A stretch of DNA of 64,000 nt, taken from NCBI RefSeq assembly GCF_002277815.1, contig NZ_NKJI01000006.1, positions 186,001 through 250,000 of the forward strand. The letters run 5' to 3'. Positions 16,863-26,674 of this stretch are shown piece by piece. Each line of letters begins with the position of its first letter. Positions within the stretch are counted from its first letter, which is position 1. A program made the translations under genes and the position numbers. The notes under the pieces are model-generated. The model had not been told where the DNA came from and made no database searches. It was given only the letters and a program-made list of their open reading frames with translations. Source of the DNA: Pseudomonas sp. ERMR1:02 (GTDB lineage: Bacteria > Pseudomonadota > Gammaproteobacteria > Pseudomonadales > Pseudomonadaceae).

Positions 16863-17138
16863 TTACTTTCCGCCTTTGCTCGCGTTCTTGAGGTCTTGGA
16901 TGGTTTGGTTGGTCTCGGCGACGCAATCATCAACGCCTTGTTTGGTGCCTTTTGCATGGTCGGCTTGGGCTTTCTCGACAGAGTCCGCTACTTGGTCAGT
17001 CATTTCGGGTGGAATCTGTGTCTTTGCGTTTTCGATGGTTAGCAGATTGATCGCGCATTGATCTTTTTCGGCGGCAAACGAGGGGGAGGCCAGCATTGAG
17101 GCAGTAACGAACAGACCAAACAGTACAGAACGTTTCAT
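16863..17138 (-). CDS. Small exported protein of unknown function
   Basis: A 91-residue protein with a clear signal peptide (MKRSVLFGLFVTASMLASPS, cleavage after SFA). The mature part is about 68 residues, mostly charged helix, with two cysteines (DQCAIN and DDCVAE) that could form one disulfide. The ATG at 17138 is preceded by AAGGAGAT, an excellent ribosome site, which supports it as a real gene. I do not recognise a family. It sits alone between tmRNA and the lactate operon, with a GGCCAACC/GGTTGGCC hairpin just downstream. Confidence 0.8.
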   Translation of the reverse strand: MKRSVLFGLFVTASMLASPSFAAEKDQCAINLLTIENAKTQIPPEMTDQVADSVEKAQADHAKGTKQGVDDCVAETNQTIQDLKNASKGGK

Positions 17139-17331
17139 GAGTATCTCCTTGAACTGAGTGGCCAGGCATCGCTGGCCATCAGGACGGGCTGCCGAGTATT
17201 GGGAAAGTCCCGCATTGGCGGGACCTGATCGGTGGACTGCGGCGACACGTCAGGGTTCTGTTTTTCTGTGTTGATACCCGCAAGAAACTACTGAACAGGC
17301 GCTTGAATGCGTCTTCCTTGAGGCCTTGTCA

Positions 17332-20142
17332 TCAGGTCACCCTGGCCTGGGTAACGCGGTCCACCAGATAGACTAGCCCGTGGTAGTCAATTGCGCCGTG
17401 TTGCGTCAGACCGATCTCACAGGTGCGGCTGGTAGAAATCCCCTCGCTGCATTGCTGCACTGCGTCCTTCAGGGTCCTTAAAGAATGCGCGTTCAATTCC
17501 GGCGTGGTGAAACCCTTGTCGCCGGCAAATCCGCAGCAGTGAATGCCTTCGGGGATGACCACGTTCTTGCTGCACTTGCGCGCCAGATCGATCAATGCCT
17601 GGCTTTCCCCGAGGTGCTGGGTGCTGCAGGTGACATGCACCGCGATCGGCGTGTCCTGCGGCGTGAAGTCCAGTCGATCCATCAGATGCGTGCGGATGAA
17701 ACGCACCGGGTCGTACAGGTCCAGGCGCGTATCGCCAAGGTCCTGGGCCAAGCGCAAGGTGCAGGGGCTGGTGTCGCAATAGATCGGGTCGAGCCCGCCT
17801 CGGCTGGCGTGGAGCAGGGCGCCGATCAGCTCCTGGCGTTTGTGTTCGGCTTGCTCGGCGTAGCCTTTGGACGCGAACGGCTGGCCGCAGCAAAGGTTGT
17901 CCAGGTTGTCCGGGAACACCACTTGATAGCCGGCCTTTTCCAGCAGACCGCGGGTTTTGTCGTACAGCGACATTTGTTCCTTGTCGCCGGCCGCGGGCCC
18001 CATGGTGCGGGAAACGCATGCGGCCAGATACACCACGCGCGGGCGCTCGTCGGTCACAGTCGGGCTGAAACGGATCGCCCGTTCAGGCTGCGGCATGGCG
18101 TTGGTCCACTGCGGGATTTGCCCTTTTGACAAGCGGGTCACAGTAGCCGAAAGCCTTGCCAGTCGCGGTGCACCCAGCAACATCCGCGCACCGTTGGCCA
18201 CGTGCAGGGTGAAACGAGCGCCTTGCAGCGCCGTGGCGAAATTTCCTTCCAGCCAGTTGGCGGTCTTCGTATGGGTTGCGTGCTGGCCGCGAAGCTTTTT
18301 CACTAGCTCTCCGGTATTGATGCCTACCGGGCAACGTTGCGCACACAGACCGGTGGCAGCGCAGGTATCGATGCCCTGATATTCATACGCCGCTTCAAGC
18401 TCGCGGGTGTCGACCCCGGCGCGTTTCTTCGCCTGAATGTCCCGCCAGATCACAATGCGCTGGCGCGGGCTCAGGGTCAGGCCTTTCGACGGGCAGACCG
18501 GTTCGCAGAAACCGCACTCTATGCACTTGTCCACAATCTCGTCGGCGGCCGGTAAAGGCTTGAGATGCTTGAGGTGAATTTGCGGGTCTTCGCTGAGCAC
18601 CACATCCGGATTGAGAATGCCGTTGGGATCGAGCAGGTGTTTGAGTTGCCACATCAACTGGTAGGCATCGCTGCCCCACTCCAGCTCAACGAATGGCGCC
18701 ATGTTGCGCCCGGTGCCGTGTTCAGCCTTGAGCGAACCGCCAAACTCCACCGCGACCAATTGCGCCACGTCGTCCATGAACGCCTGGTAGCGCGCGACTT
18801 CTTCCGGGTTGTTGAACCCCTGGGTAAAGACGAAGTGCAGATTGCCTTCCAGTGCGTGTCCGAAAAGGATCGCTTCCTCGTAGTGATGTTTATCGAACAA
18901 CTCGATCAGGCGGTTAACGCCGATGGCCAGTTGTTCCACCGGGAAGGTCACATCCTCGATGATCACTGTGGTGCCGGTTTTGCGCACCGCGCCGACGGCG
19001 GGGAAGGTGTCTTTGCGGATTGCCCAGAGGCGGGCGTTTTCCAGCGGGTCTTCGGTGAAGTCGACCTGCTTCTCCACCGGGAACGACGCCAGTGACGCCA
19101 TGATTTGCGCCAGCTGTTCCTGCAGCAATGTGGACGACGCAGCGCGGGATTCGATCAGCAAGGCACAGGCATTGTTCGACAGATGCTGTACGAAAGCGGG
19201 CATGCCGGGTTTGTTCTGCACCGAGCGCAGGCTGCGGCGATCCAGCAGTTCCACGGCTGACACCGGTTGGCTTTTCAGCACGGTGACGGCATTGCAGCAG
19301 GTCTCCACGTTCGCAAAGACGATCAACGCCGAGGCTTTGTTCGGGTGGTCGATCACCGTGTCGTAAGTCACCGCGCTGATGAAACCGAGGGTGCCTTCGG
19401 AGCCCACCAGCAAGTGGCTCAAGATATCCACAGGCTCGTCGTAATCCACCAAGGCGTTGAGTGAAAGGCCGGTGGTGTTTTTCAGACGATATTTGTGGCG
19501 AATTTTTGCGGCGAGTTCGGCGTTGGCGCGGGTCTCACGGCCCAATGTCGCCAGGCGCTCCAGTAACTGTGCATGGCTTTGGCGAAACGTCGAAACACTG
19601 GCGGCATCTTCAGTGTCGAGGCGGCTGCCATCGGCCAGCACCAGGCGAATACCGGCCAACGTGTGATAGGTATTTTGCGCCGTGCCACAGCACATGCCGC
19701 TGGCATTGTTGGCGACGATGCCGCCGATTTTGCAGGCGTTGATCGACGCCGGGTCGGGACCGATCTTGCGCCCGAACGGCGCCAGCCAGGCATTGGCCTG
19801 TGCGCCGATCACACCCGGTTGCAGGCGGATTTGCGTGCCATGGTCACGGATTTCGCGGCCGTTCCAGTTATCCCCAAGGACGATCAAAACCGAGTCGCTA
19901 ATCGCCTGGCCGGACAGGCTGGTACCGGCTGCGCGGAAGGTCACCGGAACCTGGTCGCGCTGTGCCAGCTCCAGCAGTGCCACCACTTCATCTTCAGACT
20001 CGACGCGGATCACCAATTGCGGAATCAGCCGATAGAAGCTAGCGTCGGTGCCAAAAGCCAAGGTCGACAACGGGTCGTCGAAGCGACGCTCCCGGGGGAT
20101 CAGTTGCTGCGCATCACGCAGGAAAGCGGCCGGTAGACTCAT
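17332..20142 (-). CDS. FAD/Fe-S D-lactate dehydrogenase (Dld-II type)
   Basis: Membrane-associated oxidoreductase of 936 residues, last gene of the lactate operon. An FAD-binding PCMH domain fills the first third (FRAAGTSLSGQAISDSVLIV and KIGGIVANNASGMCCG), followed by the FAD-linked oxidase C-terminal domain (EHGTGRNMAPFVELEWG), two 4Fe-4S motifs (CIECGFCEPVCPSKG and CAATGLCAQRCPVG) and two CCG domains (CCGQPFASKG, CCGFAGDKG). This architecture matches the NAD-independent D-lactate dehydrogenase of Pseudomonas lactate operons; 2-hydroxyglutarate or glycolate oxidases share it, so neighbours decide the call. The ATG at 20142 overlaps the LutC stop as ATGA. Confidence 0.9.
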   Translation of the reverse strand: MSLPAAFLRDAQQLIPRERRFDDPLSTLAFGTDASFYRLIPQLVIRVESEDEVVALLELAQRDQVPVTFRAAGTSLSGQAISDSVLIVLGDNWNGREIRDHGTQIRLQPGVIGAQANAWLAPFGRKIGPDPASINACKIGGIVANNASGMCCGTAQNTYHTLAGIRLVLADGSRLDTEDAASVSTFRQSHAQLLERLATLGRETRANAELAAKIRHKYRLKNTTGLSLNALVDYDEPVDILSHLLVGSEGTLGFISAVTYDTVIDHPNKASALIVFANVETCCNAVTVLKSQPVSAVELLDRRSLRSVQNKPGMPAFVQHLSNNACALLIESRAASSTLLQEQLAQIMASLASFPVEKQVDFTEDPLENARLWAIRKDTFPAVGAVRKTGTTVIIEDVTFPVEQLAIGVNRLIELFDKHHYEEAILFGHALEGNLHFVFTQGFNNPEEVARYQAFMDDVAQLVAVEFGGSLKAEHGTGRNMAPFVELEWGSDAYQLMWQLKHLLDPNGILNPDVVLSEDPQIHLKHLKPLPAADEIVDKCIECGFCEPVCPSKGLTLSPRQRIVIWRDIQAKKRAGVDTRELEAAYEYQGIDTCAATGLCAQRCPVGINTGELVKKLRGQHATHTKTANWLEGNFATALQGARFTLHVANGARMLLGAPRLARLSATVTRLSKGQIPQWTNAMPQPERAIRFSPTVTDERPRVVYLAACVSRTMGPAAGDKEQMSLYDKTRGLLEKAGYQVVFPDNLDNLCCGQPFASKGYAEQAEHKRQELIGALLHASRGGLDPIYCDTSPCTLRLAQDLGDTRLDLYDPVRFIRTHLMDRLDFTPQDTPIAVHVTCSTQHLGESQALIDLARKCSKNVVIPEGIHCCGFAGDKGFTTPELNAHSLRTLKDAVQQCSEGISTSRTCEIGLTQHGAIDYHGLVYLVDRVTQARVT

Positions 20143-20810
20143 TGGTCCTCCAGGATCAACACCACCAGGTCTTTCGGACCGTGGGCGCCGTATGCCAGGA
20201 CCTGCTCGATGTCGGCTGTCTTCGACGGGCCGGACACCAGCAACGCATTGGTCGGCATGCCTTGGGCCCATTCGAACTCCTGCTGCACCTGATAGAAGTT
20301 ATCGCGGATTTCGCTGGCCTTGAGCAGGGCGAAATGCACCGGTGGCGCCAGGCTCATCAAACGTGGTTCTTCCCGCGTCGGCCAGATAATCAGGCTACCT
20401 GTCGCAGCGATTGCGCCGAGGGTCGTGGTCAGGCTCGCCGGCGTGTCGTTGAACAGTTCGGCTTTCCATTCTTCCACTGGACGGTCGTAGGCCTTGAGTG
20501 TCGGCAGGTGCGGATTATTCACCCAATGCTGAGTGACACGTTGACCGTGAGGTGTGGTCGGCGCGATCAATAGGCTCGGAAGCTGACGATCCAGCAGCAG
20601 TTTTGCCAGCAATGCCGGCCAGTCTTCTCCAGATGTCAGATGGATTTCCGTGTGCACCGCTTCCATCAGTTTGCGCAGCTGCGGGATGCGTTGTTCCGCG
20701 GTGTAGGTGTAAGGCGCGGTCACCAAATCGACATCGAAGTTGTCCGCCACGGGTGTGGTGCCGGTCAGACTTTTACGCAATTTGCCGAGGATATTTTGTT
20801 TGGCGCTCAT
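20139..20810 (-). CDS. lutC: LutC-type lactate utilisation protein
   Basis: DUF162/LUD-domain subunit of 223 residues of the L-lactate oxidation complex LutABC (also named LldG/YkgG). It shows GAIAATGSLIIWPTREEPR, the conserved glycine/threonine loop of LUD proteins, and ends VSGPSKTADIEQVLAYGAHG, the family signature. Its precise redox role is not settled. Start set at the ATG ending at 20810, which touches the LutB stop as TGATG; a TTG one codon earlier is less likely. Second-last gene of the operon and translationally coupled on both sides. Confidence 0.92.
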   Translation of the reverse strand: MSAKQNILGKLRKSLTGTTPVADNFDVDLVTAPYTYTAEQRIPQLRKLMEAVHTEIHLTSGEDWPALLAKLLLDRQLPSLLIAPTTPHGQRVTQHWVNNPHLPTLKAYDRPVEEWKAELFNDTPASLTTTLGAIAATGSLIIWPTREEPRLMSLAPPVHFALLKASEIRDNFYQVQQEFEWAQGMPTNALLVSGPSKTADIEQVLAYGAHGPKDLVVLILEDQ

Positions 20811-22264
20811 CAACGATCTCCCTGTTTGGCCAGATGCTCGCGAGCCATGTCATGTAGTGAACGGGCGGCGGGTTTTGGCGCGCTGTGGTTTTGCGTCCAC
20901 GGGCCGACATTGTTCGGCGCGAATGCGCGCAGGCGCGTGGCGAAGAAACCGAACAGGCGATACAGCCTCGGCGAACTGTTGAGCCTGGCCCAGGCGTTCC
21001 AGATGAACCGTTCCTTGCGCGAGTACTTGCTGCCCTGACCGCGCATCGCTTGATGCGGGCTATCGGGCGCTTTGACGTTCTCTTCGCGCAAACGCCGCAG
21101 CAAAGAAGGTATCGGGATTTTGACCGGGCACACTTCACCGCAGGCACCGCACAACGAGGAGGCGCTCGGGTGGTCCGGTACTTTCGCCAGGCCGACCATG
21201 TGCGGGGTGATGATTTTTCCGATAGGACCGGGGTAAACCTCACCGTAGGCATGGCCGCCGATGCGGGTGTAGACCGGGCAATGATTCATACAGGCGCCGC
21301 AACGGATGCAATTCAGAGTCTGGCGCAATTCGCTGTCGGCAAAAGCCTGGCTGCGACCGTTGTCCAGCAATACCAGGTGCACTTCCTGCGGGCCGTCGAG
21401 CTCATGCTCCTTGCGCGGGCCGGAGATCATGTTGACGTAGGTGGTGATCGGAATGCCCAGGGCCGAACGGGTCAGCAGCGACAACAGCGGCACCACGTCG
21501 CGCAGGTTTTCCACAACTTTTTCGATGCCGGTGACGGCGATGTGCACCGGTGGCACCGTGGTGGTCATGCGGCCGTTGCCTTCGTTTTCCACCAAAAGCA
21601 GGGTGCCGGTTTCGGCCACGGCAAAGTTGACGCCGGAGACGCCGATGTCCGCTTCGAAGAATTTCTGCCGCAGGACCCTGCGACCGATCTGAATGAGTTG
21701 GTCAACGTCCTTGGTATATTCCACGCCAAGTTTGTCGTGGAACAAGGACGCGACCTGACCGGCATTCTTGTGGATCGCCGGCATAATAATGTGTGAAGGC
21801 TTCTCGTGGTCGAGCTGGACGATGTACTCGCCCATGTCCGATTCCAGGCATTCAATGCCCTGTTCAGCGAGGATATGGTTCATCTCCATCTCTTCGCTGA
21901 CCATCGATTTGCCCTTGATCACTTGCCGCCCCTCGTGAGCGCGGATGATCGAGAGGACGATGCCATTGGCCTCGTCCACCGTTTCCGCCCAGTGCACTGT
22001 CACACCGTTGCGGGTCAGGTTCTGTTCAAGCTGCTCGAGCAGGTCGGGCAACTTGGATAACGCACGGGCGCGGACAGCATTGCCCAGCGCTCGCAGATCT
22101 TCTCTTTCATGGGCATCGCTGAAAGCCGTTGCCCGTTTTGTCATCAGTGAATCCATCGCCTTGCGAAAGTTGTTTCGCAATTGCGCGTCACCCAATGCCT
22201 TGTGAGCACGGGTTCGGAAATCTTCTTCTACGGCGACCGTAGGAATAATCGCGGAAGCGTTCAT
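20810..22264 (-). CDS. lutB: LutB-type iron-sulfur lactate utilisation protein
   Basis: A 484-residue LUD-domain protein fused to a ferredoxin-like module. The N-terminal two-thirds carry KGKSMVSEEMEMNHIL and DIGVSGVNFAVAETGTLLLV, typical of LutB. Two 4Fe-4S motifs follow: CIRCGACMNHCPVY and CGACGEVCPVKIPIP. With LutA and LutC it oxidises L-lactate to pyruvate and passes electrons to the respiratory chain. The ATG at 22264 overlaps the LutA stop (ATGA), which fixes the start; longer frames upstream belong to LutA sequence. Confidence 0.94.
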   Translation of the reverse strand: MNASAIIPTVAVEEDFRTRAHKALGDAQLRNNFRKAMDSLMTKRATAFSDAHEREDLRALGNAVRARALSKLPDLLEQLEQNLTRNGVTVHWAETVDEANGIVLSIIRAHEGRQVIKGKSMVSEEMEMNHILAEQGIECLESDMGEYIVQLDHEKPSHIIMPAIHKNAGQVASLFHDKLGVEYTKDVDQLIQIGRRVLRQKFFEADIGVSGVNFAVAETGTLLLVENEGNGRMTTTVPPVHIAVTGIEKVVENLRDVVPLLSLLTRSALGIPITTYVNMISGPRKEHELDGPQEVHLVLLDNGRSQAFADSELRQTLNCIRCGACMNHCPVYTRIGGHAYGEVYPGPIGKIITPHMVGLAKVPDHPSASSLCGACGEVCPVKIPIPSLLRRLREENVKAPDSPHQAMRGQGSKYSRKERFIWNAWARLNSSPRLYRLFGFFATRLRAFAPNNVGPWTQNHSAPKPAARSLHDMAREHLAKQGDR

Positions 22265-23084
22265 TGCGCGCCTCCGGTTCGCTGCCAGAGGAAGCTCGCC
22301 AAGTGTTGGCCACGCAACGCTTCTTTCTGTTTCTCCAGCGAGCCGTTGATATTCATCAGGCAACCGCAGTCGGCACTCAGCACCTTGTGCGCACCGGACT
22401 CCTTCAACGACCGGGTCTTGTCAGCCACCATCGCCCCGGAAATGTCTGGCATACGGACGCTGAAAGTCCGCCGAAGCCACAGCATTCGCTTTCGTGATTG
22501 TGCTCGACCCGCTCCACGTTGCTCAATTGCGACAACAGCTCGCGCCCGTGCAAGTGGGTATTCATTTCACGGCGTGCCGAGCACGACGTGTGCAGCGCCA
22601 CTTTCACCGGTGTGCCGCTGTCCTTGAGCTGCACCTTGCAGACGAACAACAGGAACTCGGCAAGTTCATAGGTTCTGGCAGCCAATGCCTGAACCTGTTT
22701 CAACATTTGCGGCTCGTCCTTAAACAGGTCGGCATAGTGCTCGCGCAACATGCCCGCGCAGGAACCGGATGGCACCACTACCGGATAATCCCCAGCAAAT
22801 AGCGCCAGTTGCGAGCGTGCGACGGTTCTGGCCTGCTCGGTGTAGCCCGAAGTGTAGGCCGGTTGTCCGCAGCAACTTTGCCCTTGCGGGTACTCGACAC
22901 GGATACCTTCGCGCTCCAGCAAGCGGATCGCGTCCATTCCGGCTTCCGGGTAGAACAAATCCACTACGCAAGTCCCGAACAGATACACCCGTTGCGGTTT
23001 CTCACTGGGATATTGCCGAGGCTCAGGCAGTGGCGGGGCGACACGGGTCGCATTCGGCACAGCGTTGTAAAAAAGCTCGCTCAT
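22261..23084 (-). pseudogene. lutA: LutA-type Fe-S lactate utilisation protein, one-base frameshift
   Basis: CCG-domain subunit of LutABC. From the ATG at 23084 the frame reads VYLFGTCVVDLFYPEAG, SCCGQPAYTSGYTEQART and HTSCSARREMNTHLHG, then ECCGFGG, after which it leaves the conserved sequence. The next frame resumes TFSVRMPDISGAMVADKTRS and continues to FLWQRTGGAQ and a stop overlapping lutB. Adding one base at 22467-22470 (GGA-ACT instead of GGACT) gives a normal 274-residue LutA. Every other operon gene is intact, so a sequencing error is as likely as a true lesion; if real, L-lactate use through LutABC should fail. Confidence 0.88.
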
Positions 23085-23118
23085 CAGGCGTGTCTCTCGG
23101 CCGGTTATCCGTCCGCTG

Positions 23119-23156
23119 AGGCTGCTGAATATAAAGAGAGATTCTTTCAGCAGCCT
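23119..23156. other. Hairpin between lldP and lutA
   Basis: Ten-base arms AGGCTGCTGA/TCAGCAGCCT around an 18-base loop. No T-run follows, so this could stabilise RNA ends or adjust expression within the operon rather than terminate it. Confidence 0.5.
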
Positions 23157-23240
23157 TACAGACCGGGTAGTGAATAGCTGACCGGAATCGTGATCCGGCG
23201 TCGGTTTTTTCTGACGTACTCATGTAGCTGCGTGTAGTAC

Positions 23241-24935
23241 TTAGTGCACCAGCATGCCGGTCAACCAGTAGGCCTGAGCCAGGGTGATCAGGCCGACGAT
23301 GGTTGCAAAGAACAGGCTGTGCTTGAGCGTGAAGCGGAACAGATCCGATTCCTTGCCCACCAGGCCGGTCGCGGCGCAGGCCACGGCGATCGATTGTGGC
23401 GAGATCATCTTGCCGGTCACGCCGCCGCTGGTGTTCGCCGCTACCAGCAAGGTGTCGTTGACGCCGATCTGATGTGCAGTGGTCGCTTGTAACGAGCTGA
23501 ACAGCGCGTTGGACGAGGTATCGGAACCGGTCAGGAACACGCCCAGCCAGCCGAGGAACGGCGAGAAGAACGGGAAGGCTGCGCCGGTGGCGGCCAATAC
23601 CAGCGCCATGGTCGACGACATGCCTGAGTAGTTGGTGACGAAGGCGAAGGCCAGCACCATGCCGATCGACAGAATCGGCCAGCGCAGTTCGTAGAAGGTC
23701 TCTTTAAAAGTGGTCAGACCAGTTTTGATGTTGATCTTCAAGATCAGCATGGAGATCAGCGCCGAGAAGAAAATCGCCGTGCCGGTCGCGGAAATCGGGT
23801 CAAGTTTGAACACCGCTGGGATAGCGGTTGGAGCGGCCACGATCGGCGCTACCTTGATCACCATCTGGTCCAGGTGCGGAATGGCGAAGTTGAACACCCA
23901 GCTGTACATCGAGCCGCCGGCGGCAAACATCGCCTTGAACGGTTTCAGGGTCCAGATGGTGACCAGCACGGTGAGGATCAGGAATGGCGACCAGGCCTTG
24001 AAGATTTCACCCAGGCTGTAAGGCGAAGCTGTGGTCGTGCGCTTTTGGCCAAAACCACCGACGCTTGCGGTTACCACGGAGGCAGAGACGGCACCGGCAA
24101 TGTGTTGGCCAGAGGCGCGTTTCGGCTGCCAGATTTTCAGGAACAAGGTCAGGGAAATCAGGCTGACCAGGGCTGAAGTAATGTCCGGCAGTTCCGGGCC
24201 GATGAAGTTCGAGGTGAAGTACTGGGTCACGGCAAAGCTCAAGCCGGCCACCAGTGCTGCAGGCCAGGTTTCGCGGACGCCGCGCAGGCCATCCATCATG
24301 AACACCAGCCAGAACGGCACGAACAGCGACAGCAGGGGCAATTGACGACCGGCCATGGCGCCGATCTTGAACGCGTCGATACCGGTCACTTGCCCGGCAA
24401 CGATGATCGGAATGCCGAGGGCGCCGAACGCCACCGGAGCGGTGTTCGCAATCAGGCACAGACCCGCGGCGTACAGCGGGTTGAAGCCCAGTCCGACCAA
24501 TAATGCGGCGGTAATCGCTACCGGCGCGCCGAAACCCGCTGCACCTTCGAGAAAGGCGCCGAAGCAGAAACCGATCAGCAGCACTTGCAGGCGCTGGTCA
24601 TCGGTAATCGACAGCACCGAACTACGGATCACTTCGAACTGGCCGCTCTTGACCGTGAGTTTGTAGAGGAACACAGCCGCCACGATGATCCAGGCAATCG
24701 GCCACAGACCGTAGGCGAAGCCATATCCGGCGGCGGCGAATGCCATGTCAACTGGCATCTGGAACGCAAAGATTGCCACCAGAATCGACAAGGCCAGGGT
24801 AATGCTTCCGGCTACGTGACCTTTGAGACGGAACACGGCCAGGGCCAGAAAGAAAAACACGATTGGGATGACGGCTGCTAGCGCGGATAAACCGAGGCTG
24901 CCGAGAGGGCTGTAGAGCTGTTGCCAGGTTTGCAT
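23241..24935 (-). CDS. lldP: L-lactate permease
   Basis: Lactate/proton symporter of 564 residues with 12 or more membrane helices. Diagnostic segments are [20 protein letters not shown], near residue 135, and [20 protein letters not shown]; the C-terminal part has [20 protein letters not shown], all typical of LldP/GlcA. The start at 24935 begins [12 protein letters not shown] as in relatives and lies 53 bases from the LldR operator palindrome, which probably overlaps its promoter. First gene of the operon lldP-lutA-lutB-lutC-dld. Confidence 0.95.
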   Translation of the reverse strand: MQTWQQLYSPLGSLGLSALAAVIPIVFFFLALAVFRLKGHVAGSITLALSILVAIFAFQMPVDMAFAAAGYGFAYGLWPIAWIIVAAVFLYKLTVKSGQFEVIRSSVLSITDDQRLQVLLIGFCFGAFLEGAAGFGAPVAITAALLVGLGFNPLYAAGLCLIANTAPVAFGALGIPIIVAGQVTGIDAFKIGAMAGRQLPLLSLFVPFWLVFMMDGLRGVRETWPAALVAGLSFAVTQYFTSNFIGPELPDITSALVSLISLTLFLKIWQPKRASGQHIAGAVSASVVTASVGGFGQKRTTTASPYSLGEIFKAWSPFLILTVLVTIWTLKPFKAMFAAGGSMYSWVFNFAIPHLDQMVIKVAPIVAAPTAIPAVFKLDPISATGTAIFFSALISMLILKINIKTGLTTFKETFYELRWPILSIGMVLAFAFVTNYSGMSSTMALVLAATGAAFPFFSPFLGWLGVFLTGSDTSSNALFSSLQATTAHQIGVNDTLLVAANTSGGVTGKMISPQSIAVACAATGLVGKESDLFRFTLKHSLFFATIVGLITLAQAYWLTGMLVH

Positions 24936-24987
24936 ATGGGGTGGCCCCTAATTGTTGTTGGTCAGGCACTGATCAGCGTTCTTGGAT

Positions 24988-25004
24988 AATTGGTAATACC
25001 AATT
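24988..25004. promoter_or_regulatory. LldR operator palindrome
   Basis: AATTGGTAATACCAATT is a perfect 17-base palindrome in the lldP/lldR divergent region. It contains TGGTAATACCA, matching the TNGTNNNACNA consensus of FadR-type GntR regulators. It is the likely site where LldR represses lldP until lactate binds. The binding is inferred from family knowledge. Confidence 0.85.
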
Positions 25005-25197
25005 TACAATCGCTGTTGGCTAGGGTAAAAGCCTTGTAGGTGGTGTGTCAATTTGCCGCCCTAAAACTTTTGTCGAATGCAGGTCTCTCAAGATCATCTG
25101 ATCCAAAGGGGGAAATGCTGGCTGGCAGGTGCCGCGGCCGCATGGATAGGCCAGAATAGAGCCCCGGCGAGCCGTCGGGTCGTGGAGATATCGAGTT

Positions 25198-25965
25198 ATG
25201 GGGTTTGATCAGATTCGTCAGCGCCGTTTGTCTGACGATATTGTCGAGCAGTTAGAGGGCATGATCCTCGAAGGCACACTAAAGGCGGGTGAGCGCCTGC
25301 CGGCCGAGCGCGCATTGGCCGAACAGTTCGGCGTGTCGCGCCCTTCGTTGCGCGAAGCCATTCAGAAACTGGTCGCCAAGGGCTTGCTGGTCAGTCGCCA
25401 GGGTGGCGGCAATTATGTGGTGGAATCCCTGGGCACGACCTTCAGCGATCCATTGCTGCAACTGCTTGAAAGCAATCCCGAGGCTCAACGTGATCTATTG
25501 GAGTTTCGCCATACGCTGGAAGCGTCCTGTGCTTATTACGCCGCGTTACGCGCAACGGATGTTGATCGCGAGCGGCTGACCGCGGCCTTCAACGAGTTGC
25601 AGGACTGCTATTCGCGCCACGATGAAGTCAGTCGGGCCGAAGAGGGCGCGGCAGATGCGAAATTCCATCTGGCGATTGCCGAGGCCAGTCACAACGCGGT
25701 GCTGCTGCACACCATTCGCGGTTTGTTCGACCTGCTCAAGCGCAACGTGGTGACCAACATTGGCGGCATGTACAAGCAGCGCACTGAAACCCGCGACATG
25801 CTGATCACGCAGCACCGGGAGTTGTATCTGGCGATTATCGAAGGCAGGGCGGAGCAGGCGCGGGAAGTCTCCAGCCGCCACATTCTGTATGTGCAGGAAG
25901 TGCTGGAAGAGGTGCGTCAGGAAGTGCAGCGCATGGCTCGGGCGGAGCGGCGCAAGGGGACGTAG
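25198..25965 (+). CDS. lldR: FadR-family transcriptional regulator of lactate genes
   Basis: GntR/FadR-type regulator of 255 residues. The winged helix-turn-helix occupies about residues 8-75 (LPAERALAEQFGVSRPSLRE, then GLLVSRQGGGNYV), and an all-helical FCD ligand domain follows (EFRHTLEASCAYYAALRAT, FHLAIAEASHN, HRELYLAII), with the metal-binding aspartate and histidines in place. It faces the lactate operon divergently and a perfect operator lies between them, so LldR is the natural call. L- or D-lactate would be the inducer. Confidence 0.92.
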   Translation: MGFDQIRQRRLSDDIVEQLEGMILEGTLKAGERLPAERALAEQFGVSRPSLREAIQKLVAKGLLVSRQGGGNYVVESLGTTFSDPLLQLLESNPEAQRDLLEFRHTLEASCAYYAALRATDVDRERLTAAFNELQDCYSRHDEVSRAEEGAADAKFHLAIAEASHNAVLLHTIRGLFDLLKRNVVTNIGGMYKQRTETRDMLITQHRELYLAIIEGRAEQAREVSSRHILYVQEVLEEVRQEVQRMARAERRKGT

Positions 25966-25988
25966 TCAGATTAATTTGCGGTGAAACA

Positions 25989-26052
25989 TTCGCGGGCAAG
26001 CCTCACTCCTACGGGATTGCGTTGTTCCGTAGGAGCGAGGCTTGCCCGCGAA
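25989..26052. repeat. REPIN
   Basis: Arms TTCGCGGGCAAGCCTCACTC and GAGCGAGGCTTGCCCGCGAA with one mismatch, loop of about 25 bases. It lies between the converging ends of lldR and smpB. Confidence 0.9.
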
Positions 26053-26074
26053 GGGGGCCTCAAGGGCGAAAAAA

Positions 26075-26556
26075 TTAATCTTCCTTGCCCTTGTTCCGTA
26101 CCGCGCGCTGCAGCTCGCGACCGGCGTCGCGTTCGCGCTCGGTATCACGCTTGTCGTATTCCTTCTTGCCCTTGCCCAGAGCAATCTCGCACTTGACCAT
26201 GTGCTTGCTCCAGTACCAGGACAGGCATACGCAGGCGTAACCTTTTTGCTGTACGGCGGCGGCCAGCTTTTCCAGTTCGCGTCGATTAAGCAGCAATTTT
26301 CGCGTGCGGATCGGATCAGCGATGACGTGGGTGCTGGCGGTCGTCAGGGGCGTAATGTGGCTGCCGAGTAGCCATGCTTCGCCATCCTTGAGCAGTACAT
26401 AACTGTCAACCAGTTGTAGCTTGCTCGCCCGCAAACTTTTACTTCCCAGCCGGCCAGGACCAGACCAGCCTCGAAACGATGTTCGATGAAGTAATCGTGT
26501 CGCGCCTTTTTATTTTGCGCGATGGTCCCTGTGGGGTGTTTCTTCTGTTTAGCCAT
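26075..26556 (-). pseudogene. smpB: SsrA-binding protein SmpB, one-base frameshift
   Basis: Partner of tmRNA in trans-translation. From the ATG at 26556 the frame gives [20 protein letters not shown] and GWEVK, then shifts; the next frame gives [40 protein letters not shown] and RNKGKED to the stop. Restoring one A in the minus-strand run of four (26437-26440) rebuilds [12 protein letters not shown] and a 160-residue SmpB. smpB is strongly conserved in Pseudomonas and all other residues are as expected, so I favour a sequencing error, but as written the product would be truncated at about 68 residues. Confidence 0.9.
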
Positions 26557-26674
26557 AGGGGCGGCATTATAGGGAGTTGCACGCGAGTCGGCTACGGTGA
26601 TGCTACGTGCTTGAGCAGGTTGATTGAATCCCGGACAATGCGTGCTCTTTTTTGAATGCTTGGTCGTAGTAACG

